Positions 1 through 8,023 of a DNA stretch of 45,995 nt are shown in pieces. Position 1 is the stretch's first letter, and every line of letters starts with the position of its first letter. The notes beneath the pieces were generated by a model that saw only the letters and a list, made by a program, of their open reading frames with translations, had not been told where the DNA came from and did no database searches. The stretch covers positions 3,924,371 to 3,970,365 of the forward strand of contig NZ_KN708638.1 of NCBI RefSeq assembly GCF_000805335.1, given 5' to 3'. The stretch is from Streptomyces sp. CT34. GTDB lineage: Bacteria > Actinomycetota > Actinomycetes > Streptomycetales > Streptomycetaceae. A program made the translations under genes and the position numbers.

Positions 1-913
1 CGTCGAGCCGGGAGGGCCAGCGGCCCATCCGCCAGGCGGGCAGCGCGACCCTGGTCAGCAGCCGGTCCCAGCCCGCGTACGCCAGCCCGACCTGCTCCTG
101 GGCGACGATCCGCAGGCCGTAGTCGACGGTCTGGGCGCGCTCGGAGGCGGCGGCGGCCACCCCGCGCTCCATGATCGTGGCGTGTTCGCGGCAGGCGCGC
201 AGCAGCAGCCGGGCCACCCGGCCGACGAAGCGGAGCGGGAGGCCGCGCAGCGGGCCCCGGGTGCGGGCCGCGACCGCGACGGCGGCGTCCAGGCCGCGGA
301 TGAAGCGGCGGGCGGCGGCTATGTCGGGGTGCGCCGACGGGCCGGTGCCGGCGACCACCGGGGCCAGCAGGGCGCGCAGCTCGGCGACCCGCATCCACCA
401 CAGGAACGGTGAGCCGATCACCAGGACCGGGGCCTCGGGCGCCCGGCGGCCGGCGCGCCGCACGGGCCGCGGCGGGCCGTGGGCGCGGTGCGTACGGTCC
501 TCCAGCCAGCTGTCGCAGTCCGGGGTGAGCGCTATCGCGGACGGGGCGGGGACGTCGAGGCGGTCGGCGAGGTCGCGGACGAGACGGTAGAGATCGGGGG
601 CGGACTCCTCGGAGATCGGCACGGAGGGGCTGAGGGCGGGCCGGGCGCGGACGACGACCGCGGCGACCAGCGCGGCCAGCAGGAGCGTGAGCACGGCGGC
701 CCCGCTGACCGTCCAGCGGGCGATGCCCCAGCCGCCGTCCGCGCCGAGGCCGGCGCCGAGATGGCCGGTGGCGCCGCCCGCGAAGAGCACCACGGCAACC
801 GCGGCGGGCAGTATCGCCGCGGCCAGCGCCGCACCGCGGACGCGGAGTACGGCCAGGGCGCGGGCACGCGCCGCCAGGACGCCTGTTTCCGGACTTGCCA
901 CGAGCCTGTACAC
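1..913 (-). CDS. M48-peptidase-like membrane protein lacking HExxH (3' end outside window)
   Basis: A reading frame of 304 codons runs from a GTG at 913 (AGGA lies 9-13 nt upstream) to the window edge with no stop, so the C-terminus is missing. Two hydrophobic helices are visible at about residues 26-48 and 68-89. A segment typical of the M48 zinc-peptidase core follows (APDLYRLVRDLADRLDVPAP at 105-124; VLVIGSPFLWWMRVAELRAL at 163-182). At the place where M48 enzymes carry HExxH, this protein has APVVAG (184-189), so both histidine ligands are gone. A glutamate in CREHATIMER (241-250) falls near the usual third ligand. I infer a membrane protein of peptidase descent that probably does not cut protein. 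Codon use is typical of its neighbours. It points away from purD across a 434-nt gap. Confidence 0.75.
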   Translation of the reverse strand, partial: MYRLVASPETGVLAARARALAVLRVRGAALAAAILPAAVAVVLFAGGATGHLGAGLGADGGWGIARWTVSGAAVLTLLLAALVAAVVVRARPALSPSVPISEESAPDLYRLVRDLADRLDVPAPSAIALTPDCDSWLEDRTHRAHGPPRPVRRAGRRAPEAPVLVIGSPFLWWMRVAELRALLAPVVAGTGPSAHPDIAAARRFIRGLDAAVAVAARTRGPLRGLPLRFVGRVARLLLRACREHATIMERGVAAAASERAQTVDYGLRIVAQEQVGLAYAGWDRLLTRVALPAWRMGRWPSRLD

Positions 914-1347
914 CCCCTGCTGTCCTGATGGAGCCGGACCGAGAGAACGGAGAGAACACGGGACGGGGATCGGGACGGACGGACGAAGATCATGCGGTGG
1001 GTGGGCGAACGAGGTCACTCCCCCACCACTGTGGCACCGGCCACTGACATCGCAATGCCGGTGACCCACTTGCCGGACGCCACCGTGGCAACCGTGCCGG
1101 ATGAGGGCGCTGCGACCGCAGGACGCTTGCGCGGCACCCTAGTTGGGGGTTGTTGTTTCGTCAGCCGGTTACCGGTGTGGTCACTCGATGGAATGGCTTT
1201 GGGTAAAGCCGGGGACCGGTGGCCGGTCGGTCTGGGCCACTTCCCGGGTGTCCGGAAGGCCCGGAAGCGGCCGAGGCATATGCCATGGGGAATGACATAT
1301 GCCTCGGAGCCACGGGTCCGGCGCGGGCGTACCCGCCGGGAGACGCG
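914..1347. other. Intergenic region between M48-like gene and purD
   Basis: These 434 bases separate the start of the M48-like gene (minus strand) from the stop of purD (minus strand), so they should hold the promoter of the former and the terminator of the latter. I see a perfect hairpin near purD (listed separately). Open frames here lack the codon bias of neighbouring genes, and I see no convincing small gene or RNA. Confidence 0.6.
1271..1307. terminator. 12-bp perfect inverted repeat after purD
   Basis: The arms CCGAGGCATATG (1271-1282) and CATATGCCTCGG (1296-1307) are perfectly complementary around a 13-nt loop, 41 nt past the purD stop. No T-run follows, which is normal for Streptomyces hairpin terminators. 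The palindromic CATATG at the inner end is unusually A/T-rich for this DNA, so a protein-binding site is an alternative. Confidence 0.6.
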
Positions 1348-2601
1348 CTACGCCTCCGCCGCCGCCTTGGCGGCGATGTCGGTGCGGTGCTGGGAGCCGT
1401 CCAGGGAGATCCGGCCGACGGCCCGGTAGGCGCGCTCCCGGGCGGTGGCCAGGTCGACACCGGTGGCCGTGACGGACAGCACCCGGCCGCCCGCGCTGAG
1501 CACCGCGGCCCCGTCGCGCCGGGTGCCGGCGTGCAGCACGTACGCCTCGGGGGCGTCCTGCTCGGCCACGTCGGCCAGGCCCTCGATCGGGTCGCCGGTG
1601 CGCGGGGTCCCCGGGTAGTTGTGGGAGGCGATGACGACGGTGACCGCGGCGCCGTCGGTCCAGCGCAGCGGCGGGAAGGTGGCCAGGGTGCCGGTCGCGG
1701 CGGCGTGCAGCAGGCCGGCCAGCGGGGTCTTGAGACGGGCCAGCACGACCTGGGTCTCCGGATCGCCGAACCGCGCGTTGAACTCGATCACGCGGACCCC
1801 GCGGGAGGTGATCGCCAGGCCCGCGTAGAGCAGCCCGGAGAAGGGGGTGCCGCGGCGCCGCAGCTCGTCGACGGTGGGCTGGAGCACGGTCTTGTGGACC
1901 TCGTCGACCAGCTTCGGGTCGGCCCAGGGCAGCGGGCTGTAGGCGCCCATCCCGCCGGTGTTGGGGCCCTCGTCGCCGTCGTGGGCGCGCTTGAAGTCCT
2001 GGGCGGGCTGGAGCGGGACGACGGTCTCGCCGTCGGTGACGGCGAAGAGCGAGACCTCCGGGCCGTCCAGGAACTCCTCGATGACGACGCGGTCGCAGGC
2101 CAGGGCGTGGGCGCGGGCGGCTGCCACGTCCTCGGTGACGACGACGCCCTTGCCGGCCGCCAGGCCGTCGTCCTTGACCACGTACGGGGCGCCGAAGGCG
2201 TCCAGCGCCTCGTCGATCTCCTCGGGGGTGGTGCAGACGTAACTGCGGGCGGTGGGCACGGCCGCGGCGGCCATCACATCCTTGGCGAACGCCTTGGAGC
2301 CCTCCAGCCGTGCGGCCCGGGCCGAGGGGCCGAAGACCGGGATGCCGCGGTCGCGTACGGCGTCGGCGACGCCCGCCACCAGGGGAGCCTCGGGGCCGAC
2401 GACGACGAGGTCGGCCTCCAGGCGCGCGGCGAGTTCGGCGACGGCCGCGCCGTCAAGGGCGTCCACACCGTGCAGTTCGGCCACCTCGGCGATGCCGGCG
2501 TTGCCGGGAGCGCAGTGCAGCGCGGTGACGTCGGGGTCGAGGGACAGAGAGCGGCACAGGGCGTGTTCGCGGGCGCCGCCGCCGATGACGAGGACCTTCA
2601 C
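1348..2601 (-). CDS. purD: Phosphoribosylamine-glycine ligase (GARS)
   Basis: PurD joins 5-phosphoribosylamine to glycine with ATP, the second step of de novo purine synthesis, in the cytoplasm. The 417-residue product has the family's normal length. The N-domain begins [19 protein letters not shown]. The ATP-grasp core follows, with GLAAGKGV in the nucleotide-binding loop, [10 protein letters not shown], and the metal-binding [12 protein letters not shown]. The ATG start gives the conserved N-terminus exactly. It stands alone on the minus strand, divergent from the SLATT gene across 291 nt. Other pur genes are not adjacent. Confidence 0.97.
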   Translation of the reverse strand: MKVLVIGGGAREHALCRSLSLDPDVTALHCAPGNAGIAEVAELHGVDALDGAAVAELAARLEADLVVVGPEAPLVAGVADAVRDRGIPVFGPSARAARLEGSKAFAKDVMAAAAVPTARSYVCTTPEEIDEALDAFGAPYVVKDDGLAAGKGVVVTEDVAAARAHALACDRVVIEEFLDGPEVSLFAVTDGETVVPLQPAQDFKRAHDGDEGPNTGGMGAYSPLPWADPKLVDEVHKTVLQPTVDELRRRGTPFSGLLYAGLAITSRGVRVIEFNARFGDPETQVVLARLKTPLAGLLHAAATGTLATFPPLRWTDGAAVTVVIASHNYPGTPRTGDPIEGLADVAEQDAPEAYVLHAGTRRDGAAVLSAGGRVLSVTATGVDLATARERAYRAVGRISLDGSQHRTDIAAKAAAEA

Positions 2602-2827
2602 GGGTGCAGCCTAGACGAGCGGGGCGACGGGCCGGATGCCGGCCCGCAGGGCGGCGGGCGCGACCCCGGACGCGGGCCGCCGGGCGGCCGGAAACCGTCC
2701 GCCCCCGCGGCGGCGACTCTTTCGGGTGAGATCCGCGGCGGCCCTGTACCCGATCCCGCACCACTTCCGGGCGGAAACGGCGGGACCGCGGACCGGTGGC
2801 CAGCCGTTCGGAGGTAGGAAAGGGGAC

Positions 2828-2896
2828 GTGCGCAGTCGCCGTCTCGTACGCCACGGGCGCACCGCACATGTCCGTACAGAGGGAGCGCACGGGTGA
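2828..2896 (+). CDS. Possible 22-residue upstream peptide overlapping the SLATT start
   Basis: GTG at 2828 follows a purine-rich run (GGTAGGAAAGGGG, 2813-2825) and opens a 22-codon frame rich in Arg and His. Its TGA (2894-2896) overlaps the GTG start of the SLATT gene at 2893 in a GTGA arrangement, a layout that often couples translation. There is no homology evidence, and third positions are only moderately G/C. It could be a real leader peptide or chance. Confidence 0.22.
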   Translation: MRSRRLVRHGRTAHVRTEGAHG

Positions 2897-3708
2897 GTCA
2901 GCCGGAGATGCAGCCCGAGGGTCCCCCTCGGGGGGAGGGCGGGCGGGAACGGGGGGACCGCGGGCGGTACCCGGACCGCTTGTGGGACCGGCGGCGGCCG
3001 GCGCGCCGGGCCACCGACCGGATGCGGGGCCGGGGCGATCTCATGGGGCGGGCCTTTCCCGGCGGTGACTGGGGCGAGCCGGCCGACCGGCTGGACGCGC
3101 TGTACCTGTGGACCGAGGAGAACGCGCTGCGCACCGCAGACTGGTATCTGCACGACCGGCTGGCCAAGCGCCGGGGCGCGCGGGCGCTGCGGATGGGCAC
3201 CGCGGCCGGGGTGACCGCGGGCGGGGCGCTGCCGCTGCTGGACCTCGCCGGGGTGTGGGGGCACGGGGCGCCGTGGGGGGCGCTGGCGCTGCTGCTGGCG
3301 GCGGTCTGTGTGGGCGGCGACCGGTATTTCGGGGTGACCACCGGCTGGATGCGCGATCTGGCCACCGCGCAGGCGATCCACCGGCGACTGGAGGCGTTGC
3401 AGTTCGACTGGGCGTCCGAGGGGGTGCGCGAGGTGCTCGGACCGACGGAGGGCACCGCGAGCGAGGCGGCGGAGCGCTGCCTGGCGGTGCTGCGGCGGTT
3501 CAACGAGGACGTCGGCGAGCTGGTCCGGGCCGAGACGGTGGACTGGATGGTGGAGTTCCGGTCCGGGCCGGTGCCGCAGGCCACGCAGGCGGTGCTGCCA
3601 TGGGCTGCGCCGCGGCGGGAGGGCGCGGGGCAGGCGGGGCGGTTCGCGCTGCCGCCCGGTGCGCGGCCGAACATGCCGCGGCAGCGGCCACCGGAGACGC
3701 CCCGCTGA
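2893..3708 (+). CDS. SLATT-domain two-TM membrane protein
   Basis: The 271-residue protein has a charged N-terminus (1-60), then a helix with WTEENALRTADWYL (73-86), two membrane helices at about 102-121 and 128-147, and a cytoplasmic helical part containing GWMRDLATAQAIHRRLEALQ (151-170). This is the layout of SLATT proteins (SMODS and SLOG-associating two-TM effectors), which are predicted pore-formers linked to nucleotide signalling in conflict systems. Here no SMODS/cGAS-like synthase, SLOG or TIR gene lies nearby; the gene is flanked by purD and a lone hypothetical gene. I infer a chromosomal housekeeping or orphan member. The GTG start at 2893 has GGGAG 9 nt upstream. The Pro/Arg-rich tail (235-271) looks disordered. 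Confidence 0.7.
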   Translation: MSQPEMQPEGPPRGEGGRERGDRGRYPDRLWDRRRPARRATDRMRGRGDLMGRAFPGGDWGEPADRLDALYLWTEENALRTADWYLHDRLAKRRGARALRMGTAAGVTAGGALPLLDLAGVWGHGAPWGALALLLAAVCVGGDRYFGVTTGWMRDLATAQAIHRRLEALQFDWASEGVREVLGPTEGTASEAAERCLAVLRRFNEDVGELVRAETVDWMVEFRSGPVPQATQAVLPWAAPRREGAGQAGRFALPPGARPNMPRQRPPETPR

Positions 3709-3740
3709 GGGCTCGCCGGGAGCGCGGTGGAGGACGGACC

Positions 3741-3783
3741 GGGCGGGCCGGCGGGGGGCGTGGCGTCCCCCGCCGGCCCGCCC
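3741..3783. terminator. 17-bp GC hairpin between convergent genes
   Basis: Arms 3741-3757 and 3767-3783 pair perfectly over 17 bp with a 9-nt loop, between the SLATT stop (3708) and the stop of the minus-strand gene ending at 3846. A second, smaller inverted repeat (CCGGCGGT/ACCGCCGG, about 3816-3843) follows. Together they should stop transcription from both sides. Confidence 0.75.
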
Positions 3784-3845
3784 CGGTGCGGTGCCCGGGC
3801 CGGTGCGGTGTCGGTACCGGCGGTGCCCGTACCGGTACCGCCGGA

Positions 3846-4532
3846 TCAGCTGAAGACGATCATGGAGCCCTGGCCCAGGCTCCGGGTGGCGGCGGCGTGC
3901 AGCCCGAGCCAGACGTGCCGCTCCCTGGCGAACGGGCCGTCGTCCAACGGGGCCGCGCCCGCCCGCTCCTCCAGCGAGGTGGGGCCGGCCGGCGGCGCGG
4001 GCGCGGCCGGCGGGTTGGCCGGGTCGATGCCGAGGGCCGGTGCGACCAGTTCGAGGTCGCGCAGCAGACCGTGGGAGGACCCCAACGGGCCGCCGCCGGC
4101 GAGCAGTTCGTCGTTGGCGAGCGGGTGCGGGAAGTCGACCGGGACGTACGCGCCCGCGTGGTCGTAGTGCCAGACCAGATGGGACTGCTGTGCGGTGGTC
4201 TCGAACATCTCCAGCAACTGCTCGTAGTCGCCGCCCAGTTCGTCGACCGGGGTCACCTCCAGGCCGCACAGCCGCAGGAGGTAGGCGCGGCGCAGGAAGT
4301 GCAGCGCGTCGTAGTCGAAGCCGGCGACCGGTGCCACATCGCCGGAGAGGCCCGGCATGTAGCTGAAGACCGGGACCGTCGGCAGGCCCGCCTCGGCCAG
4401 CGCGCTGTCGTAGGCGGCGATCTCCTCGGAGAACGGGTTGTCGGGGCTGTGGCACAGCACATCGACGAGGGGTACCAGCCACAGGTCACATGCCACGGGT
4501 GAGGGCTCGCTTCCGGTCGGGGACGGGGACAC
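3846..4532 (-). CDS. Conserved hypothetical protein
   Basis: I do not recognise a family. The frame codes for 228 residues from GTG at 4532. An internal GTG at residue 13 (position 4496, product starting VACDLW) is an equally good start; neither has a clear ribosome site. The sequence is soluble-looking, acidic and rich in Leu, with no membrane helix, no signal peptide and no Cys pair. Recognisable stretches are VPLVDVLCHSPDNPFSEEIA, DALHFLRRAYLLRLCGLEV, HLVWHYDHAGAYVPVDFP and a Pro/Ala linker at about 173-188. Codon use is typical of a real gene. It converges on the SLATT gene and lies 59 nt downstream of the GntR gene on the same strand, so it may be the last gene of that transcript. Confidence 0.6.
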   Translation of the reverse strand: MSPSPTGSEPSPVACDLWLVPLVDVLCHSPDNPFSEEIAAYDSALAEAGLPTVPVFSYMPGLSGDVAPVAGFDYDALHFLRRAYLLRLCGLEVTPVDELGGDYEQLLEMFETTAQQSHLVWHYDHAGAYVPVDFPHPLANDELLAGGGPLGSSHGLLRDLELVAPALGIDPANPPAAPAPPAGPTSLEERAGAAPLDDGPFARERHVWLGLHAAATRSLGQGSMIVFS

Positions 4533-4591
4533 CGGCGCACGTACAGCTACGGGTACGGCCCATTACGGCCGATGGTCGGGACAGCGTAGTG

Positions 4592-5269
4592 CTACCCGGG
4601 CTTTCCGACGAGAGCGAGGGAGTGCTCGTTGTACTCGGCGATCAGCCGCTGGGCGTCCGGCAGGTCGTGCCGCAGGAGGGCGTCGGCGAGTTCGCCGTGG
4701 CCGTGCCAGAGGCGGCCCCTGAGCTGCGGCTCGCGGCGCAGCAGGGGCACCGCGAACATCCAGGTCTGGACGCGGAGCCGGTCGAGGAAGTCGCTGATGT
4801 AGGCGTTCTTGACGATGCCGCTCAGCTCGCGCCAGAACCGCAGGTCGTAGCCGATGAGGACGTCCAGGTCGCCGGCGCGCGCGGCGCGTTCGGCCTCCTC
4901 GGCGCGGCGCCGGATGGAGATCAGCACCTCGGCGGGGGTGGCCAGCAGGGCCCGCTCGGCGCCGCTGCGGAAGATGCCCTCGATGATCAGCGTGCGGGCC
5001 TCGACCATGGCGCGGAAGTCGTCGGCGGTGAAGGCGTGCACCTTGAAGCCGCGGTGCTGCTCGACGTCCAGGAGACCCTGGGCGCACAGGTCGAGCAGCG
5101 CCTCGCGCACCGGCGTCGCGGAGACGCCGTACTGGTCGGCGATCTCCTTGACGGTGAAGGGGTGGCCGGACGGCAGCCGGCCGGCCAGCACCTCCTCGCG
5201 CAGCGCGTCGGCGATCTGCTGGCGCAGGGTGCTGCGCCGTATGACTGAGCTCTCTCCGCCGGCGGCCAT
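4592..5269 (-). CDS. GntR-family regulator, FCD (FadR-type) ligand domain
   Basis: The 225-residue protein has an N-terminal winged helix (about 14-77: STLRQQIADALREEVLAGRL, then YGVSATPVREALLDL) typical of GntR proteins. It is followed by an all-helical FCD domain, with FRAMVEARTLIIEG and an H near the C-terminus (WHGHGELADAL) that would sit with the metal/ligand site. Such proteins usually repress catabolic genes until a small acid or amino acid binds. ATG at 5269 is chosen because AAGGAG lies 8 nt upstream. It lies 107 nt downstream of the aminotransferase gene, separated by a strong hairpin, and is the obvious candidate regulator of that gene. Confidence 0.85.
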   Translation of the reverse strand: MAAGGESSVIRRSTLRQQIADALREEVLAGRLPSGHPFTVKEIADQYGVSATPVREALLDLCAQGLLDVEQHRGFKVHAFTADDFRAMVEARTLIIEGIFRSGAERALLATPAEVLISIRRRAEEAERAARAGDLDVLIGYDLRFWRELSGIVKNAYISDFLDRLRVQTWMFAVPLLRREPQLRGRLWHGHGELADALLRHDLPDAQRLIAEYNEHSLALVGKPG

Positions 5270-5308
5270 CCGGTGCGTCTCCTTCGACGTCCATGACCGC
5301 AGGTGAGC

Positions 5309-5339
5309 GCGGCCCTCGCCCACGATAGGCGAGGGCCGC
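5309..5339. terminator. 12-bp hairpin between aminotransferase and GntR gene
   Basis: GCGGCCCTCGCC (5309-5320) and GGCGAGGGCCGC (5328-5339) pair perfectly around a 7-nt loop. It lies 38 nt past the aminotransferase stop and should separate that transcript from the GntR gene, or attenuate read-through into it. Confidence 0.75.
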
Positions 5340-5376
5340 CGGGGGCCGCCCACGATGGGTGCCGCGGCCGGCCGGC

Positions 5377-6735
5377 TCAGGCGGTGTGCGCGTCCGCGGC
5401 GGACAGCGCCTCGTCCAGGGCGGCCAGGCCCTCCTTGGCCTCGGCCTCGGTGATGGTGCAGGGCGGGACGACATGCGTCCGGTTCATGTTCACGAAGGGC
5501 CACAGGCCGCCGCGCTTGCAGGCCGCGGCGAACTCGGCCATCGGGGCATTGGCGGCGCCGGACACGTTGTACGGCACCAGCGGTTCCCGGGTCTCCTTGT
5601 TCTTCACCAGCTCCAGGGCCCAGAAGACGCCCATGCCACGGACCTCGCCGACCGAGGGGTGCCGCTCGGCGAGGGCGCGCAGCGCCGGGCCGATCACCGT
5701 CTCGCCGATCTCCGCGGCGTTCTCCACGATCCGCTCCTCGGCCATCGCGTTGAGGGTGGCGACGGCGGAGGCGCAGGCCAGCGGGTGGCCGGAGTAGGTC
5801 AGGCCGCCGGGGTAGGGCCGCCGGTCGAAGGTGGCGGCGATCCCGGCGCTGATGGCGACGCCGCCGAGCGGTACGTAGCCGGAGTTGACGCCTTTGGCGA
5901 AGGTGAGCAGGTCGGGGGTGACGCCGAAGTGGTCGGCGGCGAACCAGCGTCCGGTACGGCCGAAGCCGGCCATCACCTCGTCGAGGATGAAGACGATGCC
6001 GTGGCGGTCGCAGATCTCGCGGACGCCGGCGAGGTAGCCGGGCGGCGGGACCATGATCCCGGCGGTGCCCGGGACGGTCTCCAGGATGATCGCGGCGATC
6101 GACTGCGGGCCCTCGAAGGCGATGGTCTCTTCCAGGTGGGCCAGGGCGCGCTCGCACTCCTGGGCCTCGTTCTCCGCGTGGAACGGCGAGCGGTAGAGGA
6201 ACGGGCCCCAGAAGTGGACGACGCCGGCCGAGGCGGTGTCGGAGGGCCAGCGGCGCGGGTCGCCGGTCAGGTTGATCGCGGCGGCGGTGGCGCCGTGGTA
6301 CGAGCGGTAGGTGGACAGCACCTTGGCGCGGCCGGTGTGCAGCCGGGCCATCCGGACCGCGTTCTCCACGGCCTCGGCGCCGCCGTTGGTGAAGAAGATC
6401 TTGTCGAGGTCGCCGGGGGTGCGCTCGGCGACCAGCCGGGCGGCCTCGGAGCGGACGTCCACGGCGAAGCCCGGGGCGATGGTGCAGAGCCTGCCGGCCT
6501 GCTCCTGGACGGCCGCGACGACCTTGGGGTGCTGGTGGCCGATGTTGGTGTTGACCAACTGGGAGGAGAAGTCGAGGTAGCGGTTGCCGTCGTAGTCCCA
6601 GAAGTACGAGCCCTCGGCACCGGCGACCGGCAGCGGGTCGATCAGGCCCTGCGCGGACCAGGAGTGGAAGACGTGCGCGCGGTCGGCGGCCTTGACGGCG
6701 GCGCCGGTTGCCGGGTCGGGATGCTTCGTCGTCAC
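5377..6735 (-). CDS. Class III pyridoxal-phosphate aminotransferase
   Basis: The 452-residue enzyme is of the omega-amino-acid:pyruvate / aspartate aminotransferase (class III) fold. PLP-binding signs are SYHGAT (145-150), DEVMAGFGRTGRW (252-264, with Asp252 for the pyridine nitrogen) and FAKGVNSGYVPLGG (279-292), where Lys281 forms the Schiff base. The amine donor cannot be read from sequence; beta-alanine, taurine, GABA or a similar omega-amino acid are the usual substrates. Length is normal and the ATG start gives the expected N-terminus. The FCD regulator just downstream suggests substrate-induced catabolism. The gene has a free-standing upstream region of 261 nt carrying a small GACA-GAA-TGTC repeat. 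Confidence 0.9.
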   Translation of the reverse strand: MTTKHPDPATGAAVKAADRAHVFHSWSAQGLIDPLPVAGAEGSYFWDYDGNRYLDFSSQLVNTNIGHQHPKVVAAVQEQAGRLCTIAPGFAVDVRSEAARLVAERTPGDLDKIFFTNGGAEAVENAVRMARLHTGRAKVLSTYRSYHGATAAAINLTGDPRRWPSDTASAGVVHFWGPFLYRSPFHAENEAQECERALAHLEETIAFEGPQSIAAIILETVPGTAGIMVPPPGYLAGVREICDRHGIVFILDEVMAGFGRTGRWFAADHFGVTPDLLTFAKGVNSGYVPLGGVAISAGIAATFDRRPYPGGLTYSGHPLACASAVATLNAMAEERIVENAAEIGETVIGPALRALAERHPSVGEVRGMGVFWALELVKNKETREPLVPYNVSGAANAPMAEFAAACKRGGLWPFVNMNRTHVVPPCTITEAEAKEGLAALDEALSAADAHTA

Positions 6736-6888
6736 GGTCGGTACCTCGGAATCGCTCGCGGGGGTCCGCCGCTGGACAGGAACGGCGAACGGCTCCCAGC
6801 CTAAGGATCACGGTCCGCCGACCGGTACCGACACTTTGTATGGCGCTCACCACGCGCGCGGACAGAATGTCTACGGTCTGGAGGAAAC

Positions 6889-6927
6889 TCCAGGGATGCC
6901 CGGGGTGGGATCCAGGGATGCCCGGGG
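6889..6927. repeat. Two-copy 17-bp direct repeat
   Basis: TCCAGGGATGCCCGGGG occurs at 6889-6905 and again at 6911-6927, a 22-bp period. The 3' part of copy two is also the left arm of the following hairpin, so a partial duplication of a terminator arm is the simplest reading. Confidence 0.6.
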
Positions 6928-6948
6928 GGCGGGATGCCTCCCCCGGGC
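6920..6948. terminator. 9-bp GC hairpin after the VTC gene
   Basis: GCCCGGGGG (6920-6928) pairs with CCCCCGGGC (6940-6948) around an 11-nt loop, 48 nt past the stop of the VTC-domain gene on the minus strand. Confidence 0.6.
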
Positions 6949-6996
6949 TCCGTCAGGAACCCCGGCGCCCGGTGTGCGGCGCGCGGGTCGCGGCGC

Positions 6997-7794
6997 TCAG
7001 GCCGCCGCGGTGGGAAAGGCGGTGCGGACCGCCCCTTGCCAGTGGTCGGCGTACAGATGGGGCCGCAGCGCCGACAGCCCGGCGCAGTACTTGGTGAACT
7101 CGGCGGCCCGGAGCCCGTATCCGGTCAGCAGCCGGTCGGCCTCGGTGAGCCGTCCGCAGGTCTTGGTGTCGACGAGGACCAGCCCGCCGTCGGCCCGTAC
7201 GGTGCGGCCGGTCTCCAGGTCGCGGCAGAGGAGGGCAGCGTCGCAGGTGACGCGCTGGCCGTCCGCCACGAAGGTCGTCCGCTGGTGGTCGGTCTCCAAG
7301 GAGCGGCCCAGTTGGGTGGGGGCCTGGATGCCGTACGTGCGGTCGAGCACGGCGGCGAGGAAGCCGCGCGGGGCGTCGCCCAGGGCCGCGGCACCGGGCA
7401 GCAGCGGCCGGCGGTGCTTGACCGTTTCGCCGTGCCGCCCCTTGAGCTTGATCTCGAACTGCCGCTCTCCGGTGTCGGCGTAGAGCCGTTCGCGGATCTT
7501 GTAGCGGAGCCGGCTGCCCTGCCGGTGGTCGTGGAAGGAGCGCAGGTCGGGGGTGTCGTAGTAGAGGCAGTGGTAGCGGAACCAGCGGCGGCCGTTGATG
7601 CACAGCACCGCGAACGGGCCGCCGGGCCGCCGCCGGTCGGTGAGTTCGGCCGCGAAGGCGGCGAAGACGTCGACCGGGACGAGGTAGGTGCTGCTGTAGC
7701 GGGCGAGGAGTTCGGCGCGGGCCTGGACCTCGGCCAGCGGAACCGGTCGGGCGGCCATCGCGGCGCGCGCGACGGCTCGTACGGCGGGTATCAC
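6997..7794 (-). CDS. VTC-domain protein (polyphosphate-polymerase fold)
   Basis: The 265-residue protein matches the VTC domain, the tunnel-fold catalytic part of the yeast vacuolar polyphosphate polymerase. Basic residues expected to line the tunnel are visible in YYDTPDLRSFHDH, SRLRYKIRERLYAD and QFEIKLKGRHGETVKHRRPL, with a later acidic stretch GGLVLVDTKT. No SPX domain and no membrane helix are present, so it is a stand-alone cytosolic form. Bacterial members often sit beside CotH-like kinases or a DUF4956 membrane protein; neither is nearby here, which leaves the job open. GTG at 7794 has AAGGAG 5 nt upstream. Its promoter region carries a 14-bp tandem repeat. Confidence 0.8.
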   Translation of the reverse strand: MIPAVRAVARAAMAARPVPLAEVQARAELLARYSSTYLVPVDVFAAFAAELTDRRRPGGPFAVLCINGRRWFRYHCLYYDTPDLRSFHDHRQGSRLRYKIRERLYADTGERQFEIKLKGRHGETVKHRRPLLPGAAALGDAPRGFLAAVLDRTYGIQAPTQLGRSLETDHQRTTFVADGQRVTCDAALLCRDLETGRTVRADGGLVLVDTKTCGRLTEADRLLTGYGLRAAEFTKYCAGLSALRPHLYADHWQGAVRTAFPTAAA

Positions 7795-7884
7795 ACGGTC
7801 TCCTTGGGATGGGGGACGGGGGATCGTGCACGCCTTGGCATCGTGAGGTGTCTGTCGTCGCTCTGTGCGGCTGTGTCTCTCTGC

Positions 7885-7926
7885 GCTTGCGTCCCTGTGC
7901 TTGCGTCTCTGTGCTTGTGTCTCTGT
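7885..7926. repeat. Three 14-bp tandem repeats upstream of the VTC gene
   Basis: GCTTGCGTCCCTGT, GCTTGCGTCTCTGT and GCTTGTGTCTCTGT follow one another at 7885, 7899 and 7913. More degenerate copies lie on both sides (about 7851-7884 and 7927-7940). On the minus strand, the coding direction of the VTC gene, this is a purine-rich run about 90 nt upstream of its start. Confidence 0.8.
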
Positions 7927-8023
7927 GCGGTTGTTCTCCGCTCTCGACGATCGGTAACCCCGGAAAGTTCCGGGTCGCGGAATCAGTCATCCATTCCGTC
8001 AATTCCCGGACAGGGACGGCTCG

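Larger units (their letters stand above)
6736..6996. other. Intergenic region: aminotransferase promoter side and VTC terminator side
   Basis: On the aminotransferase side I see TACAAA on the minus strand (6840-6835) as a possible -10, and the inverted repeat GACA-GAA-TGTC at 6861-6871 as a possible regulator site. On the other side is a 17-bp direct repeat (TCCAGGGATGCCCGGGG at 6889-6905 and 6911-6927), whose second copy merges into a hairpin. No gene is visible. Confidence 0.45.

Noticed and set aside
1013..1200. Riboswitch before purD or the M48-like gene
   Set aside because: This DNA is downstream of purD, and I found no conserved riboswitch core or pseudoknot pattern in front of the M48-like gene.
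1219..2817. Long plus-strand open frame opposite purD
   Set aside because: Shadow frame of a GC-rich gene; its Gly/Ala/Arg composition matches antisense reading, and purD is certain on the other strand.
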